A stretch of 5,667 bases of DNA from Nocardioidaceae bacterium (GTDB lineage Bacteria; Actinomycetota; Actinomycetes; Propionibacteriales; Nocardioidaceae): contig JAGQUE010000077.1 in the NCBI GenBank assembly GCA_020438665.1, forward strand, positions 5,014 through 10,680. Reading direction: 5' to 3'. The position numbers were made by a program, and so were the translations under genes. The first letter of the stretch is position 1; each line of letters opens with the position of its first letter. Below, piece after piece: positions 1-4,753 of this stretch. The notes under the pieces were generated by a model, which saw nothing but the letters and a program-made list of their open reading frames with translations, did no database searches and was not told the DNA's origin.

Positions 1-167
1 CGCTGCTCGCGCAGCTGGCGCTCGGCCGCCTCGGCCGCCGGCGGCAGCGGTCCGATCCCATGCAGCGCCCGATGGAGGGCCTCCCGCACGAACGCCGTGG
101 TCAGCGCAGGTGCCGCCTCGGAGATCAGGGGCGCCAGCTTGGTGCCGACGGTCGAACGCACACTCAC
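1..167 (-). CDS. Partial hypothetical protein, possibly EcsC family (N-terminus only)
   Basis: This is the N-terminal 55 codons of a minus-strand gene that leaves the window at its left edge. The reading frame is open throughout and begins GTG AGT GTG CGT. The visible protein is alpha-helical in character: a basic first dozen residues, then an Ala/Leu-rich stretch with FVREALHRALHGIGPLPPAA around residues 27-46 and a charged stretch after it. I recall similar starts in actinobacterial proteins annotated as EcsC family, a poorly characterised membrane-associated family, but the diagnostic body lies outside the window, so this is a weak assignment. The first GTG (167) is chosen because TACGAT ends exactly six bases before it, the leaderless geometry seen at other genes here. 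The alternative is the GTG at 161, which has GGAG seven bases upstream. The gene is divergent from aat. That it is a real gene is fairly secure; the family is not. Confidence 0.6.
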   Translation of the reverse strand, partial: MSVRSTVGTKLAPLISEAAPALTTAFVREALHRALHGIGPLPPAAEAAERQLREQ

Positions 168-173
168 GCTCCG

Positions 174-179
174 ATCGTA
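174..179 (-). promoter_or_regulatory. -10 box (TACGAT) of the minus-strand gene starting at 167
   Basis: On the minus strand TACGAT matches the actinobacterial TAnnnT -10 motif. Exactly six bases separate it from the GTG at 167, so transcription would start on the first base of the start codon (leaderless mRNA). No convincing -35 hexamer is visible. The box supports the GTG at 167 over the one at 161. Confidence 0.5.
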
Positions 180-233
180 CGGCGGTCGCGGGCGCGACTT
201 CGTGGCGCGCGGTGTCTCGGCCCGTGCCCGCGT

Positions 234-239
234 TAGGTT
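234..239 (+). promoter_or_regulatory. -10 box (TAGGTT) of aat, leaderless geometry
   Basis: TAGGTT fits TAnnnT and is followed by exactly six bases and then the GTG of aat, predicting a transcript that begins at the start codon. An AGG within the same box could act as a poor Shine-Dalgarno if transcription started further upstream. No clear -35 is seen. It lies 54 bp from the divergent -10 box at 174-179. Confidence 0.5.
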
Positions 240-245
240 GGCCGG

Positions 246-935
246 GTGCCCGTGCCCGTCCCGCCGAGCCCCTGGGACTTCGGCGACCCGTCGCGCTACG
301 ACGAGTTGGACGACCTGGTCGCGGTCGGCGCCGACCTTGCGCCGGGCACGCTGGTCGATGCCTATCGGCGGGGCCTGTTCCCGATGCCGTCGGGCGCGCC
401 GGGTGGACCGCCGTACTGGTTCTGTCCGGTCGAGCGCGGGATCCTGCCCCTCGACGGGCTGCGTGTCAGCCGCTCGCTGCGCCGGTCGCGCCGCCACTTC
501 GAGATCCGGGTGGACACCGCCTTCGCCGAGGTGGTGGATGCCTGCGCCGACCCGCGACGTGAGGGAGCCTGGATCGACAGCGACATCCGGGCCGCCTATG
601 TGCGGCTGCACGAGCTCGGCTGGGCCCACTCGGTGGAGACGTGGCACGCCGGCCGGCTGGTGGGCGGGCTCTATGGCGTCGCGATCGGGGGCCTGTTCGC
701 GGGGGAGTCGATGTTCCACCACGAGACCGACGCCTCCAAGGTCGCCCTGATGGGGCTCGTGGAGCTGCTCGACGACGCCGGCGCGGACCGACGCCTGCTG
801 GACGTGCAGTGGCAGACCCCGCACCTGGCCACGCTCGGCGTGGTGACCGTGCCCCGGACCACCTATCTGTGCCTGCTGGCGGCAGCGCTGGAGGTGCCGC
901 TGCCCCGCGGGTTCGACGTGGAATCCCCGACGTGA
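246..935 (+). CDS. aat: Leucyl/phenylalanyl-tRNA--protein transferase
   Basis: Aat transfers Leu or Phe from charged tRNA to proteins with N-terminal Arg or Lys, making N-degrons read by ClpS/Clp protease in the bacterial N-end rule pathway; it is cytosolic. The 229-residue protein is close to the E. coli length (about 234). Family landmarks appear in order: GADLAPGTLVDAYRRGLFPM near residues 28-47, then YWFCPVERGILPLD (the usual WFSP has Cys for Ser), the VSRSLRR segment, HELGWAHSVE, LVGGLYGVAIGGLFAGESMF with the conserved Glu at 154, DASKVAL, and LDVQWQTPHLATLG near the C-terminus. Start: GTG at 246, with a TAnnnT box six bases upstream suggesting leaderless expression. The protein would begin MPVPVPPSPWDFGDP, as expected for the short actinobacterial N-terminus. 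A lipoprotein gene follows 55 bp downstream on the same strand, with no promoter visible to me in the gap, so co-transcription is possible. Confidence 0.96.
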   Translation: MPVPVPPSPWDFGDPSRYDELDDLVAVGADLAPGTLVDAYRRGLFPMPSGAPGGPPYWFCPVERGILPLDGLRVSRSLRRSRRHFEIRVDTAFAEVVDACADPRREGAWIDSDIRAAYVRLHELGWAHSVETWHAGRLVGGLYGVAIGGLFAGESMFHHETDASKVALMGLVELLDDAGADRRLLDVQWQTPHLATLGVVTVPRTTYLCLLAAALEVPLPRGFDVESPT

Positions 936-979
936 CAGGCTGGTCCCGCGGTCCGTGCGTGGGCCGTCCACAAGCAAAC

Positions 980-985
980 GGGGGA
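980..985 (+). promoter_or_regulatory. Shine-Dalgarno (GGGGGA) of the lipoprotein gene
   Basis: GGGGGA lies five bases before the ATG at 991. It selects this ATG over an in-frame upstream start at 955, which would add twelve residues (including RGPSTSKRGK) in front of a normal lipoprotein signal peptide. I see no TAnnnT box in the 55-bp gap after aat. Confidence 0.7.
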
Positions 986-990
986 AAACC

Positions 991-1419
991 ATGAACAAGC
1001 TCGCCACTCTCACCGCGGCAGCCCTGCTCACCACGCTGGCTGCCTGCGGTGGCGGCGGCAGCGGCGCGGGCGCGGGTGCGCCCACGGACGCCAGCGTCGA
1101 CGACTTCTGCACCTCCTTCGTCGCGGTCTTCACCGAGGGCGGCGCCGACATGACCGGCATCACCGGCAAGGACATCAAGGCCTGGGGCGACACCCTCGCC
1201 GAGACCGGCACCCCCGCGGAGATGTCGAAGGACGAGCGGGCCGGCTTCGAGATCTTCGTCAAGTTCGCCTCCGAGGTCGACGCCGGCGCCAGCATCGACG
1301 ACATCGAGGACCCCAAGGTCAGCGACGACGAGCAGGCTCAGGTCGACGCGTTCCTCGAGTACAGCGGCACCACCTGCGCCCAGGCGATGCAGGACGCCAT
1401 GCTCGAGTCGATGGGCTGA
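991..1419 (+). CDS. Small acidic secreted lipoprotein, function unknown
   Basis: This is a 142-residue predicted lipoprotein. Residues 1-19 form a classic lipoprotein signal peptide: basic MNK, a hydrophobic stretch, then the lipobox LAAC with the lipidation Cys at 19. A flexible Gly/Ser/Ala linker follows (about residues 20-31) and then a compact acidic domain rich in Asp, Glu and Ala. Cys40 (in DDFCTSF) and Cys129 (in GTTCAQA) sit near the two ends of the domain and could form a disulfide outside the membrane. It should be exported by Sec, lipidated by Lgt and cleaved by LspA to sit on the outer face of the cytoplasmic membrane. I do not recognise the domain and propose no function. It follows aat by 55 bp, begins with a clear Shine-Dalgarno, and converges on the glycosylase gene, the ends being 32 bp apart. 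It is probably an actinobacterial conserved hypothetical. Confidence 0.85.
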   Translation: MNKLATLTAAALLTTLAACGGGGSGAGAGAPTDASVDDFCTSFVAVFTEGGADMTGITGKDIKAWGDTLAETGTPAEMSKDERAGFEIFVKFASEVDAGASIDDIEDPKVSDDEQAQVDAFLEYSGTTCAQAMQDAMLESMG

Positions 1420-1451
1420 GTCGCTCGCCGCGACCGGAGGGCCGCCGCCGC

Positions 1452-2318
1452 TCACTTGAGCAGGCGGCTCATCCTCCGGTCGGCCAGCGGCTTGCCGCCG
1501 GTCTGACACGTGGCGCAATACTGCAGGCTGCTGTCGGCGAAGGACACCTCGCGGACCGTGTCGCCGCAGACCGGGCAGGCCTGGCCGGTCCGGCCGTGGA
1601 CGGCCATGTTGGACTTCTTCTCGCTCTTGAGGTCGGCGGCCCCGAGCCCGCGCGACCGGTCCACGGCGTCGCCCAGGACCGTCCGGATCGCGGTGTGCAG
1701 CGTGGTCAGCTCGTCGTCGCTGAGGCTGTTGGACGGCTTGAACGGCGACATCCGCGCGGCGTGGAGGAGTTCGTCGGAATAGGCGTTCCCGATGCCGGCG
1801 ATGTTGCTCTGCATCCGCAGCACGCCCTTGATCTGGGCCCGTCCGGCTCCCTCGAGGATGCCGCGCAGCACCTCGGGCGTGAACGCCTCGTCGAGCGGGT
1901 CGGGGCCGAGCCGGGTGATGCCCTCCACGTCCGCCGGGTGGCGGACGACATAGAGGGCCAGGCTCTTCTTGGTGCCGGCCTCGGTGATGTCGAGCCCGGT
2001 GTCGTCGTCGAGCACGACGCGCGCCGCCAGCGGTGACTTGCTGTTGGGGCGGGCCGGCAGCGCTGGCACCTCATCGCGCCAGCGGACCCAGCCGGCCCGC
2101 GCGAGGTGGAGCACCAGGTGGAGCCCCGACGCCGTGATGTCGAGGAACTTGCCGTGCCGCGTCACGTCCTCCACGAGGGTGCCCTCGAGCGCCGACAACG
2201 GCGGGTCGAAGGTCTTGAGGGCGCTGAACGCCGCCAGGTCGACCCGCACGATCGCACGGTCGGCAAGCCGGCCCTTGAGGTCCAGGGCCAGCGCCTCCAC
2301 CTCGGGCAGCTCGGGCAC
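1452..2318 (-). CDS. Fpg/Nei family DNA glycosylase (divergent formamidopyrimidine-DNA glycosylase)
   Basis: Fpg/Nei enzymes remove oxidised bases from DNA and nick the strand by beta/delta elimination, using the N-terminal proline as nucleophile. The 288-residue protein starts MPELPEVE, placing Pro2 and Glu3 correctly once Met is removed, which fixes the GTG start at 2318. Lys57 (RHGKFLD) matches the conserved catalytic-domain lysine. The helix-two-turn-helix carries IAGIGNAYSDELL with Asn178. The C-terminal zinc finger is complete, C-X2-C-X16-C-X2-C (Cys248, 251, 268, 271), and ends TGGKPLADRRMSRLLK. Several canonical DNA-reading residues are missing: the void-filling Met of HLGMSG is Arg74 (HLARAG), the RRFG loop is replaced by a TEAGTKKSLAL segment, and the zinc-finger Arg is Ser by alignment by eye. 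It therefore belongs to a divergent branch, and the substrate (8-oxoguanine, FaPy, oxidised pyrimidines) cannot be read from sequence. It has its own leaderless-type promoter. Confidence 0.92.
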   Translation of the reverse strand: MPELPEVEALALDLKGRLADRAIVRVDLAAFSALKTFDPPLSALEGTLVEDVTRHGKFLDITASGLHLVLHLARAGWVRWRDEVPALPARPNSKSPLAARVVLDDDTGLDITEAGTKKSLALYVVRHPADVEGITRLGPDPLDEAFTPEVLRGILEGAGRAQIKGVLRMQSNIAGIGNAYSDELLHAARMSPFKPSNSLSDDELTTLHTAIRTVLGDAVDRSRGLGAADLKSEKKSNMAVHGRTGQACPVCGDTVREVSFADSSLQYCATCQTGGKPLADRRMSRLLK

Positions 2319-2324
2319 GCGGTC

Positions 2325-2330
2325 AGTCTA
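2325..2330 (-). promoter_or_regulatory. -10 box (TAGACT) of the DNA glycosylase gene, leaderless geometry
   Basis: On the minus strand TAGACT fits TAnnnT and is followed by six bases and the GTG at 2318. TTGTCG at 2350-2355 (minus strand) is a possible -35 with a rather long 19-bp spacer. This gives the glycosylase its own promoter despite lying only 67 bp after the upstream same-strand gene. Confidence 0.55.
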
Positions 2331-2385
2331 GGTTCGGCCCGGGGGGCAGCGACAAGGTCGCGTCCGCGGGATCACGGCAACGCCG

Positions 2386-3051
2386 TCAGGCGCCGCGACC
2401 GTCGACCACGACCTCGATCTCGCCGCCGTAGGACCAGCCCGGGGTCATCGGCAGTCTGTCGCCGCTCCAGAACCGGCCGGGGTCATACCACGAGGTCGGC
2501 TTGTCGCCGGTCTCGACGACCCCCATGGCCTCGAGGGTGACGCCCGCGAGCTCGGCGCAGTAGGCCGCCTCGGCCTGCTCGGCGCGCGACCGTTCGGCGC
2601 TGCCCGGCAGCCGCGGCACGTCGGACCGCCCCGACACCCACCGCCAGGCCAGCTGGGCGGTGCTCGGGAACGACGTGCCGTTCCAGCGGGCGATGGTCCG
2701 CAGCAGGGCGTCGTCCTCGACGCGGCCGGTCTCGGGCTGGAGCTGGCGCAGCCAGGCGCGCTGGTGGCGGGCGCCCATCCAGCGCAGTGCCGAGGCCCGC
2801 AGGTCGTGGAGCTGGGCCCCACGGTGGTGGGTGCCGGCCCACAGGTCGATCAGCCCACGCCCCAGCTCGGCGTGCCACATCATCGGCGGCAGGTCGTCGA
2901 TCACGACCGCGAGCGCGACGTGGTTGACCGGCGCGTTGGTCGCGAGCTGGATGGCCCGGTCGGCCCCCGTTCCGCCGCGGAACAACCAGATGTCCCCGCT
3001 CCTGGTCAGCTCGACGGCCTCGTCCAGGCTGATGCTGGTCCCCTCACCCAT
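2386..3051 (-). CDS. YiiX/Peptidase_C92-like permuted papain-fold (NlpC/P60-type) protein
   Basis: The 221-residue protein resembles the circularly permuted NlpC/P60-like group (YiiX/YebB, Pfam Peptidase_C92). In this group a His-containing motif comes first and the catalytic Cys comes late, the reverse of ordinary NlpC/P60 order. Seen here: SGDIWLFRG (residues 18-26); NHVALAVVID, where His44 is the likely catalytic His; HAELGRG with Glu62 as a possible third polar residue; and AAYCAELAG with Cys165 as the likely nucleophile. A WYDPGRFWSGD segment follows, like the family's TPgd C-terminal motif. There is no signal peptide or membrane segment, so it should be cytosolic, unlike exported YiiX. 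Related enzymes act on peptide, amide or thioester-type bonds; no substrate can be inferred. Start: the frame stays open far upstream, but that extension is antisense to the ATPase and runs through non-coding 22-bp repeats, so ATG 3051, just after a near-consensus -10 box, is preferred. Confidence 0.8.
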   Translation of the reverse strand: MGEGTSISLDEAVELTRSGDIWLFRGGTGADRAIQLATNAPVNHVALAVVIDDLPPMMWHAELGRGLIDLWAGTHHRGAQLHDLRASALRWMGARHQRAWLRQLQPETGRVEDDALLRTIARWNGTSFPSTAQLAWRWVSGRSDVPRLPGSAERSRAEQAEAAYCAELAGVTLEAMGVVETGDKPTSWYDPGRFWSGDRLPMTPGWSYGGEIEVVVDGRGA

Positions 3052-3058
3052 GGGCGCC

Positions 3059-3064
3059 AGTCTG
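3059..3064 (-). promoter_or_regulatory. Near-consensus -10 box (CAGACT) of the YiiX-like gene
   Basis: On the minus strand CAGACT differs from TAnnnT only in its first base and ends seven bases before ATG 3051, one more than at the other genes here. It supports this ATG and a leaderless or nearly leaderless transcript, but more weakly than the exact matches. The 22-bp repeat array starts just upstream of it. Confidence 0.35.
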
Positions 3065-3079
3065 CCGTCCCCGACCCCG

Positions 3080-3233
3080 CCGAGGTGGGAGGTCCGACCC
3101 CTCGAGGTGCCCGGTGCTGTCCTTCGAGGTGCCCGGTGGTGTCTCTCGAGGTGCCCGGTGGTGTCCTTCGAGGTGCCCGGTGGTGTCTCTCGAGGTGCCT
3201 GGTTGTGTCTCTCGAGGTGCTCGGTGGTGTCGT
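3080..3233 (+). repeat. 22-bp tandem repeat array 1 (six copies plus one decayed copy)
   Basis: Six head-to-tail units of exactly 22 bp begin at 3102, 3124, 3146, 3168, 3190 and 3212. Each begins TCGAGGTGCCCGGTGGTGTC, with a two-base tail; units 1, 5 and 6 carry one to two substitutions in the part shown. Tails run CT, TC, CT, TC, TC, GT, so units 1-4 alternate in a 44-bp higher-order period. A decayed copy at 3080-3101 keeps CGAGGTG in the same 22-bp register. The period is not a multiple of three, arguing against coding. The array occupies the gap between the divergent -10 boxes at 3059-3064 and 3253-3258. The last unit abuts the expected -35 position of the gene at 3265. Function is unknown: regulatory binding sites, or a dispersed intergenic repeat family. 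Confidence 0.95.
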
Positions 3234-3252
3234 CCTTGGGGCTGGCCGCGGC

Positions 3253-3258
3253 TAAGGT
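3253..3258 (+). promoter_or_regulatory. -10 box (TAAGGT) of the small membrane protein gene, leaderless geometry
   Basis: TAAGGT fits TAnnnT and lies six bases before GTG 3265. AAGG could serve as a weak Shine-Dalgarno only if transcription started further upstream. The expected -35 position (about 3230-3235) overlaps the end of repeat array 1 and has no recognisable hexamer. Confidence 0.5.
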
Positions 3259-3264
3259 CGACCC

Positions 3265-3471
3265 GTGAAGAGCGGGTGGTGGAAGGCGATCGGGCTCGCC
3301 GGCGTGGCCGGCGTCGTGGCCACGGGTGTGGTCACCGCGCGTCGGGAGCGTGAGCGGCGGGCCTACACGCCGGAGGAGATCCGCGACCGGTTGCAAGGCC
3401 GCTATGCCGAGATAGGCGAGGAGGCGCGGCGCGAGGCCACCGAGGCGTGGAAGTCGCGGCGCGAGCCCTGA
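3265..3471 (+). CDS. Small single-pass membrane protein, function unknown
   Basis: This 68-residue protein starts with GTG. Residues 1-7 (MKSGWWK) are basic and aromatic, residues 8-25 form one hydrophobic Ala/Gly/Val segment (AIGLAGVAGVVATGVVTA), and the remaining 43 residues are highly charged. The charged part begins RRERERRAYTPEEIRDRL and looks alpha-helical or coiled-coil. The Arg cluster right after the hydrophobic segment suggests, by the positive-inside rule, a cytoplasmic tail with the short N-terminus outside. There is no signal-peptidase site that I can see, so it is read as a membrane anchor rather than a secreted protein. The start is set by the -10 box six bases upstream. It lies 84 bp upstream of the ATPase on the same strand, and each has its own promoter-like box, so co-transcription is not required. 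I do not recognise a family. Support for coding: codon use with strong GC at third positions, and no competing frame. Confidence 0.72.
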   Translation: MKSGWWKAIGLAGVAGVVATGVVTARRERERRAYTPEEIRDRLQGRYAEIGEEARREATEAWKSRREP

Positions 3472-3513
3472 CCCGAGCCGTACGACGACCGCACGCGCCA
3501 CGCCGCGGCGTAC

Positions 3514-3525
3514 TCCCTCTAGGGA
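3514..3525 (+). promoter_or_regulatory. 12-bp palindrome at the -35 position of the ATPase promoter (candidate operator)
   Basis: TCCCT-CT-AGGGA is a perfect inverted repeat with a two-base centre. Its centre lies about 36 bases upstream of the predicted transcription start at 3556, where a -35 hexamer would be; no TTGACA-like element is visible instead. It overlaps a second small palindrome, GGATCC (3523-3528), and a CTAG tetramer that recurs at 3531. A regulator binding here could activate or block transcription of the ATPase gene. The site is short and its role is inferred from position only. Confidence 0.35.
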
Positions 3526-3543
3526 TCCTGCTAGACGAGCGAA

Positions 3544-3549
3544 TACGGT
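3544..3549 (+). promoter_or_regulatory. -10 box (TACGGT) of the ATPase gene, leaderless geometry
   Basis: TACGGT fits TAnnnT and is followed by six bases and ATG 3556. No Shine-Dalgarno is present upstream of this ATG, consistent with a leaderless transcript. Confidence 0.55.
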
Positions 3550-3555
3550 CCTGAC

Positions 3556-4740
3556 ATGGACCCGATCCGCAACCCCTATGCGCCCGGCGCCGGTCAGCGG
3601 CCGCCGGAGCTGGCGGGTCGCGACAAGGAGCTCGACCAGTTCGAGGTCACCTTGGAGCGGGTGGCGGCGGGCCGCCCGGAGCGCAGCATGGTGCTGTCGG
3701 GGCTGCGTGGCGTCGGCAAGACGGTGCTGCTCAACGCGCTGAGGTCCCAGGCGGTCAACCGGGCGTGGGGCACCGGCAAGATCGAGGCCCGTCCCGACCA
3801 GTCCATCCGGATCCCCGTCGCGCAGGCGATCCACGCCGCCGTCCGCGAAGTCGCGCACCGCCACCGCGACCCCGACCGGGTCGGCGAGGTCGCCGGCGTG
3901 ATCAAGAGCTTCGCGCTGCGGGCCGCTCCGCCTGACCGCAAGGGGATGCGCTGGACCCCGCCCGTGGACGTCGTCGCCGCCAAGGGGCGGGCCGACTCCG
4001 GCGACCTCGAGCTCGACCTCACCGAGCTGTTCACCGACGTCGCCGATCTCGCCCGCGACCTGTCCGTGGGTGTCGCCCTGTTCGTCGACGAGATGCAGGA
4101 CATCACGACGCCCGAGCTGGGGGCGCTGTGCGGGGCGGCTCACGAGATCAGCCAGCAGGGTGCCCCGCTGCTCATCGTCGGCGCCGGGCTACCCCACCTG
4201 CCGACCGCGCTCGCGGCCTCCAAGTCCTATGCCGAGCGGCTCTTCCGCTATGTGTCGGTCGACCGGTTGCCCCGCGAGATGGCCGACCGGGCCTGGCAGG
4301 TTCCGGCGGCCGAGGAGGACGTGACCTTCGAGCAGGCGGCGCTGGACCAGCTCTATGAGCTCACCGACGGCTACCCCTACTTCGTGCAGGCCTTCGGCAA
4401 GGTGACGTGGGACGCCGCGGTCGGGTCGCCGATCCGGGTCGCCGATGTCACCGAGGCCGCGCCCGAGGCGGAGGCCGAGCTCGCGGTGGGCTTCTTCGGC
4501 GCGCGCTTCGACCGGGCGACGCCCGCCGAGCGCGACTACATGACGGCGATGGCCGACCTGTCCTCGGCCGACGAGCCGGTGGCGACCGCCGAGATTGCTG
4601 CGCGGTTGGGGCGCAAGCCGCAGTCGCTGTCCCCGTCAAGGGACGGGCTGATCAAGAAGGGGCTGGTCTATGCCGCCGAGCGTGGCTCGGTCGCCTTCAC
4701 GGTCCCGCACTTCGGCCGGTTCCTGCGAGGTCGCTCATGA
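3556..4740 (+). CDS. AAA/STAND-like P-loop ATPase with C-terminal winged helix, function unknown
   Basis: A 394-residue ATP-binding protein without signal peptide or membrane segments, so probably cytosolic. It starts MDPIRNPYAPGAGQRPPELA and GRDKEL, an N-terminus I recall from stand-alone actinobacterial ATPases. The Walker A motif is GLRGVGKT (residues 49-56). Walker B is VALFVDEMQD (173-182), with Asp178 for Mg2+ and Glu179 as the likely catalytic acid. LLIVGAGLPHLP (from about 205) is the strand after Walker B, where sensor 1 would lie. The LTDGYPYFVQAFG segment corresponds to the post-ATPase helical lid of Orc1/Cdc6-, STAND- and archaeal-type ATPases. About residues 320-394 form a winged helix: AERDYMTAMADLSS, then IAARLGRKPQSLSPSRDGLI, then KKGLVYAAERGSVAFTVPHF, suggesting nucleic-acid or protein binding. 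Its stop is 13 bp from the next gene, also a winged-helix protein. Substrate and process are unknown. Roles in regulation, DNA transactions or defence are conceivable, but nothing visible decides among them. Confidence 0.88.
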   Translation: MDPIRNPYAPGAGQRPPELAGRDKELDQFEVTLERVAAGRPERSMVLSGLRGVGKTVLLNALRSQAVNRAWGTGKIEARPDQSIRIPVAQAIHAAVREVAHRHRDPDRVGEVAGVIKSFALRAAPPDRKGMRWTPPVDVVAAKGRADSGDLELDLTELFTDVADLARDLSVGVALFVDEMQDITTPELGALCGAAHEISQQGAPLLIVGAGLPHLPTALAASKSYAERLFRYVSVDRLPREMADRAWQVPAAEEDVTFEQAALDQLYELTDGYPYFVQAFGKVTWDAAVGSPIRVADVTEAAPEAEAELAVGFFGARFDRATPAERDYMTAMADLSSADEPVATAEIAARLGRKPQSLSPSRDGLIKKGLVYAAERGSVAFTVPHFGRFLRGRS

Positions 4741-4745
4741 GGGGG
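4739..4745 (+). promoter_or_regulatory. Shine-Dalgarno (GAGGGGG) overlapping the ATPase stop codon
   Basis: GAGGGGG begins within the TGA of the ATPase gene and lies eight bases before ATG 4754. It sets the start of the downstream gene and indicates translation from a shared mRNA, with ribosomes finishing the ATPase close to the next start. Confidence 0.7.
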
Positions 4746-4753
4746 CGCGCCGC

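Noticed and set aside
955..990. Upstream in-frame start for the lipoprotein gene
   Set aside because: It would put a basic stretch before a complete signal peptide, and the GGGGGA Shine-Dalgarno points to ATG 991.
1420..1434. GTCGC/GCGAC hairpin between convergent genes as terminator
   Set aside because: The stem is only five base pairs and has no T-tract, which is common by chance at this GC content.
466..1518. 350-codon minus-strand open frame
   Set aside because: It is antisense to aat and the lipoprotein gene. Its translation is Arg/Gly/Ala/Pro low-complexity, typical of GC-rich shadow frames.
2374..2386. ACGGC/GCCGT hairpin at the end of the YiiX-like gene as terminator
   Set aside because: It has five base pairs with a three-base loop, overlaps the stop codon and has no T-tract. 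The evidence is too weak.
3102..3233. Short CRISPR-like array
   Set aside because: Repeats are directly tandem with a 12-bp shared core and a nearly constant 10-bp remainder. There are no unique spacers of 30 bp or so and no cas genes.
3114..3353. Plus-strand open frame through array 1
   Set aside because: Its sequence is repeat-derived and rich in Arg, Cys and Gly, changes frame with each 22-bp unit, and has no ribosome binding site. It conflicts with the gene at 3265.
3480..3513. Imperfect inverted repeat GTACGACG/CGGCGTAC after the small membrane protein gene
   Set aside because: The stem is five pairs, a mismatch and two pairs around an 18-base loop. It is not distinguishable from chance, so it is not called as a terminator.
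3052..4143. Long minus-strand open frame continuous with the YiiX-like gene (585 codons in total with it)
   Set aside because: The upstream part is antisense to the ATPase and the small membrane gene and passes through 22-bp repeats, giving low-complexity peptide. The family match begins only at ATG 3051.
4670..4753. Upstream in-frame ATG for the winged-helix gene
   Set aside because: It overlaps the ATPase coding region by 71 bp, its peptide does not look like a domain, and GAGGGGG is correctly placed only for ATG 4754.
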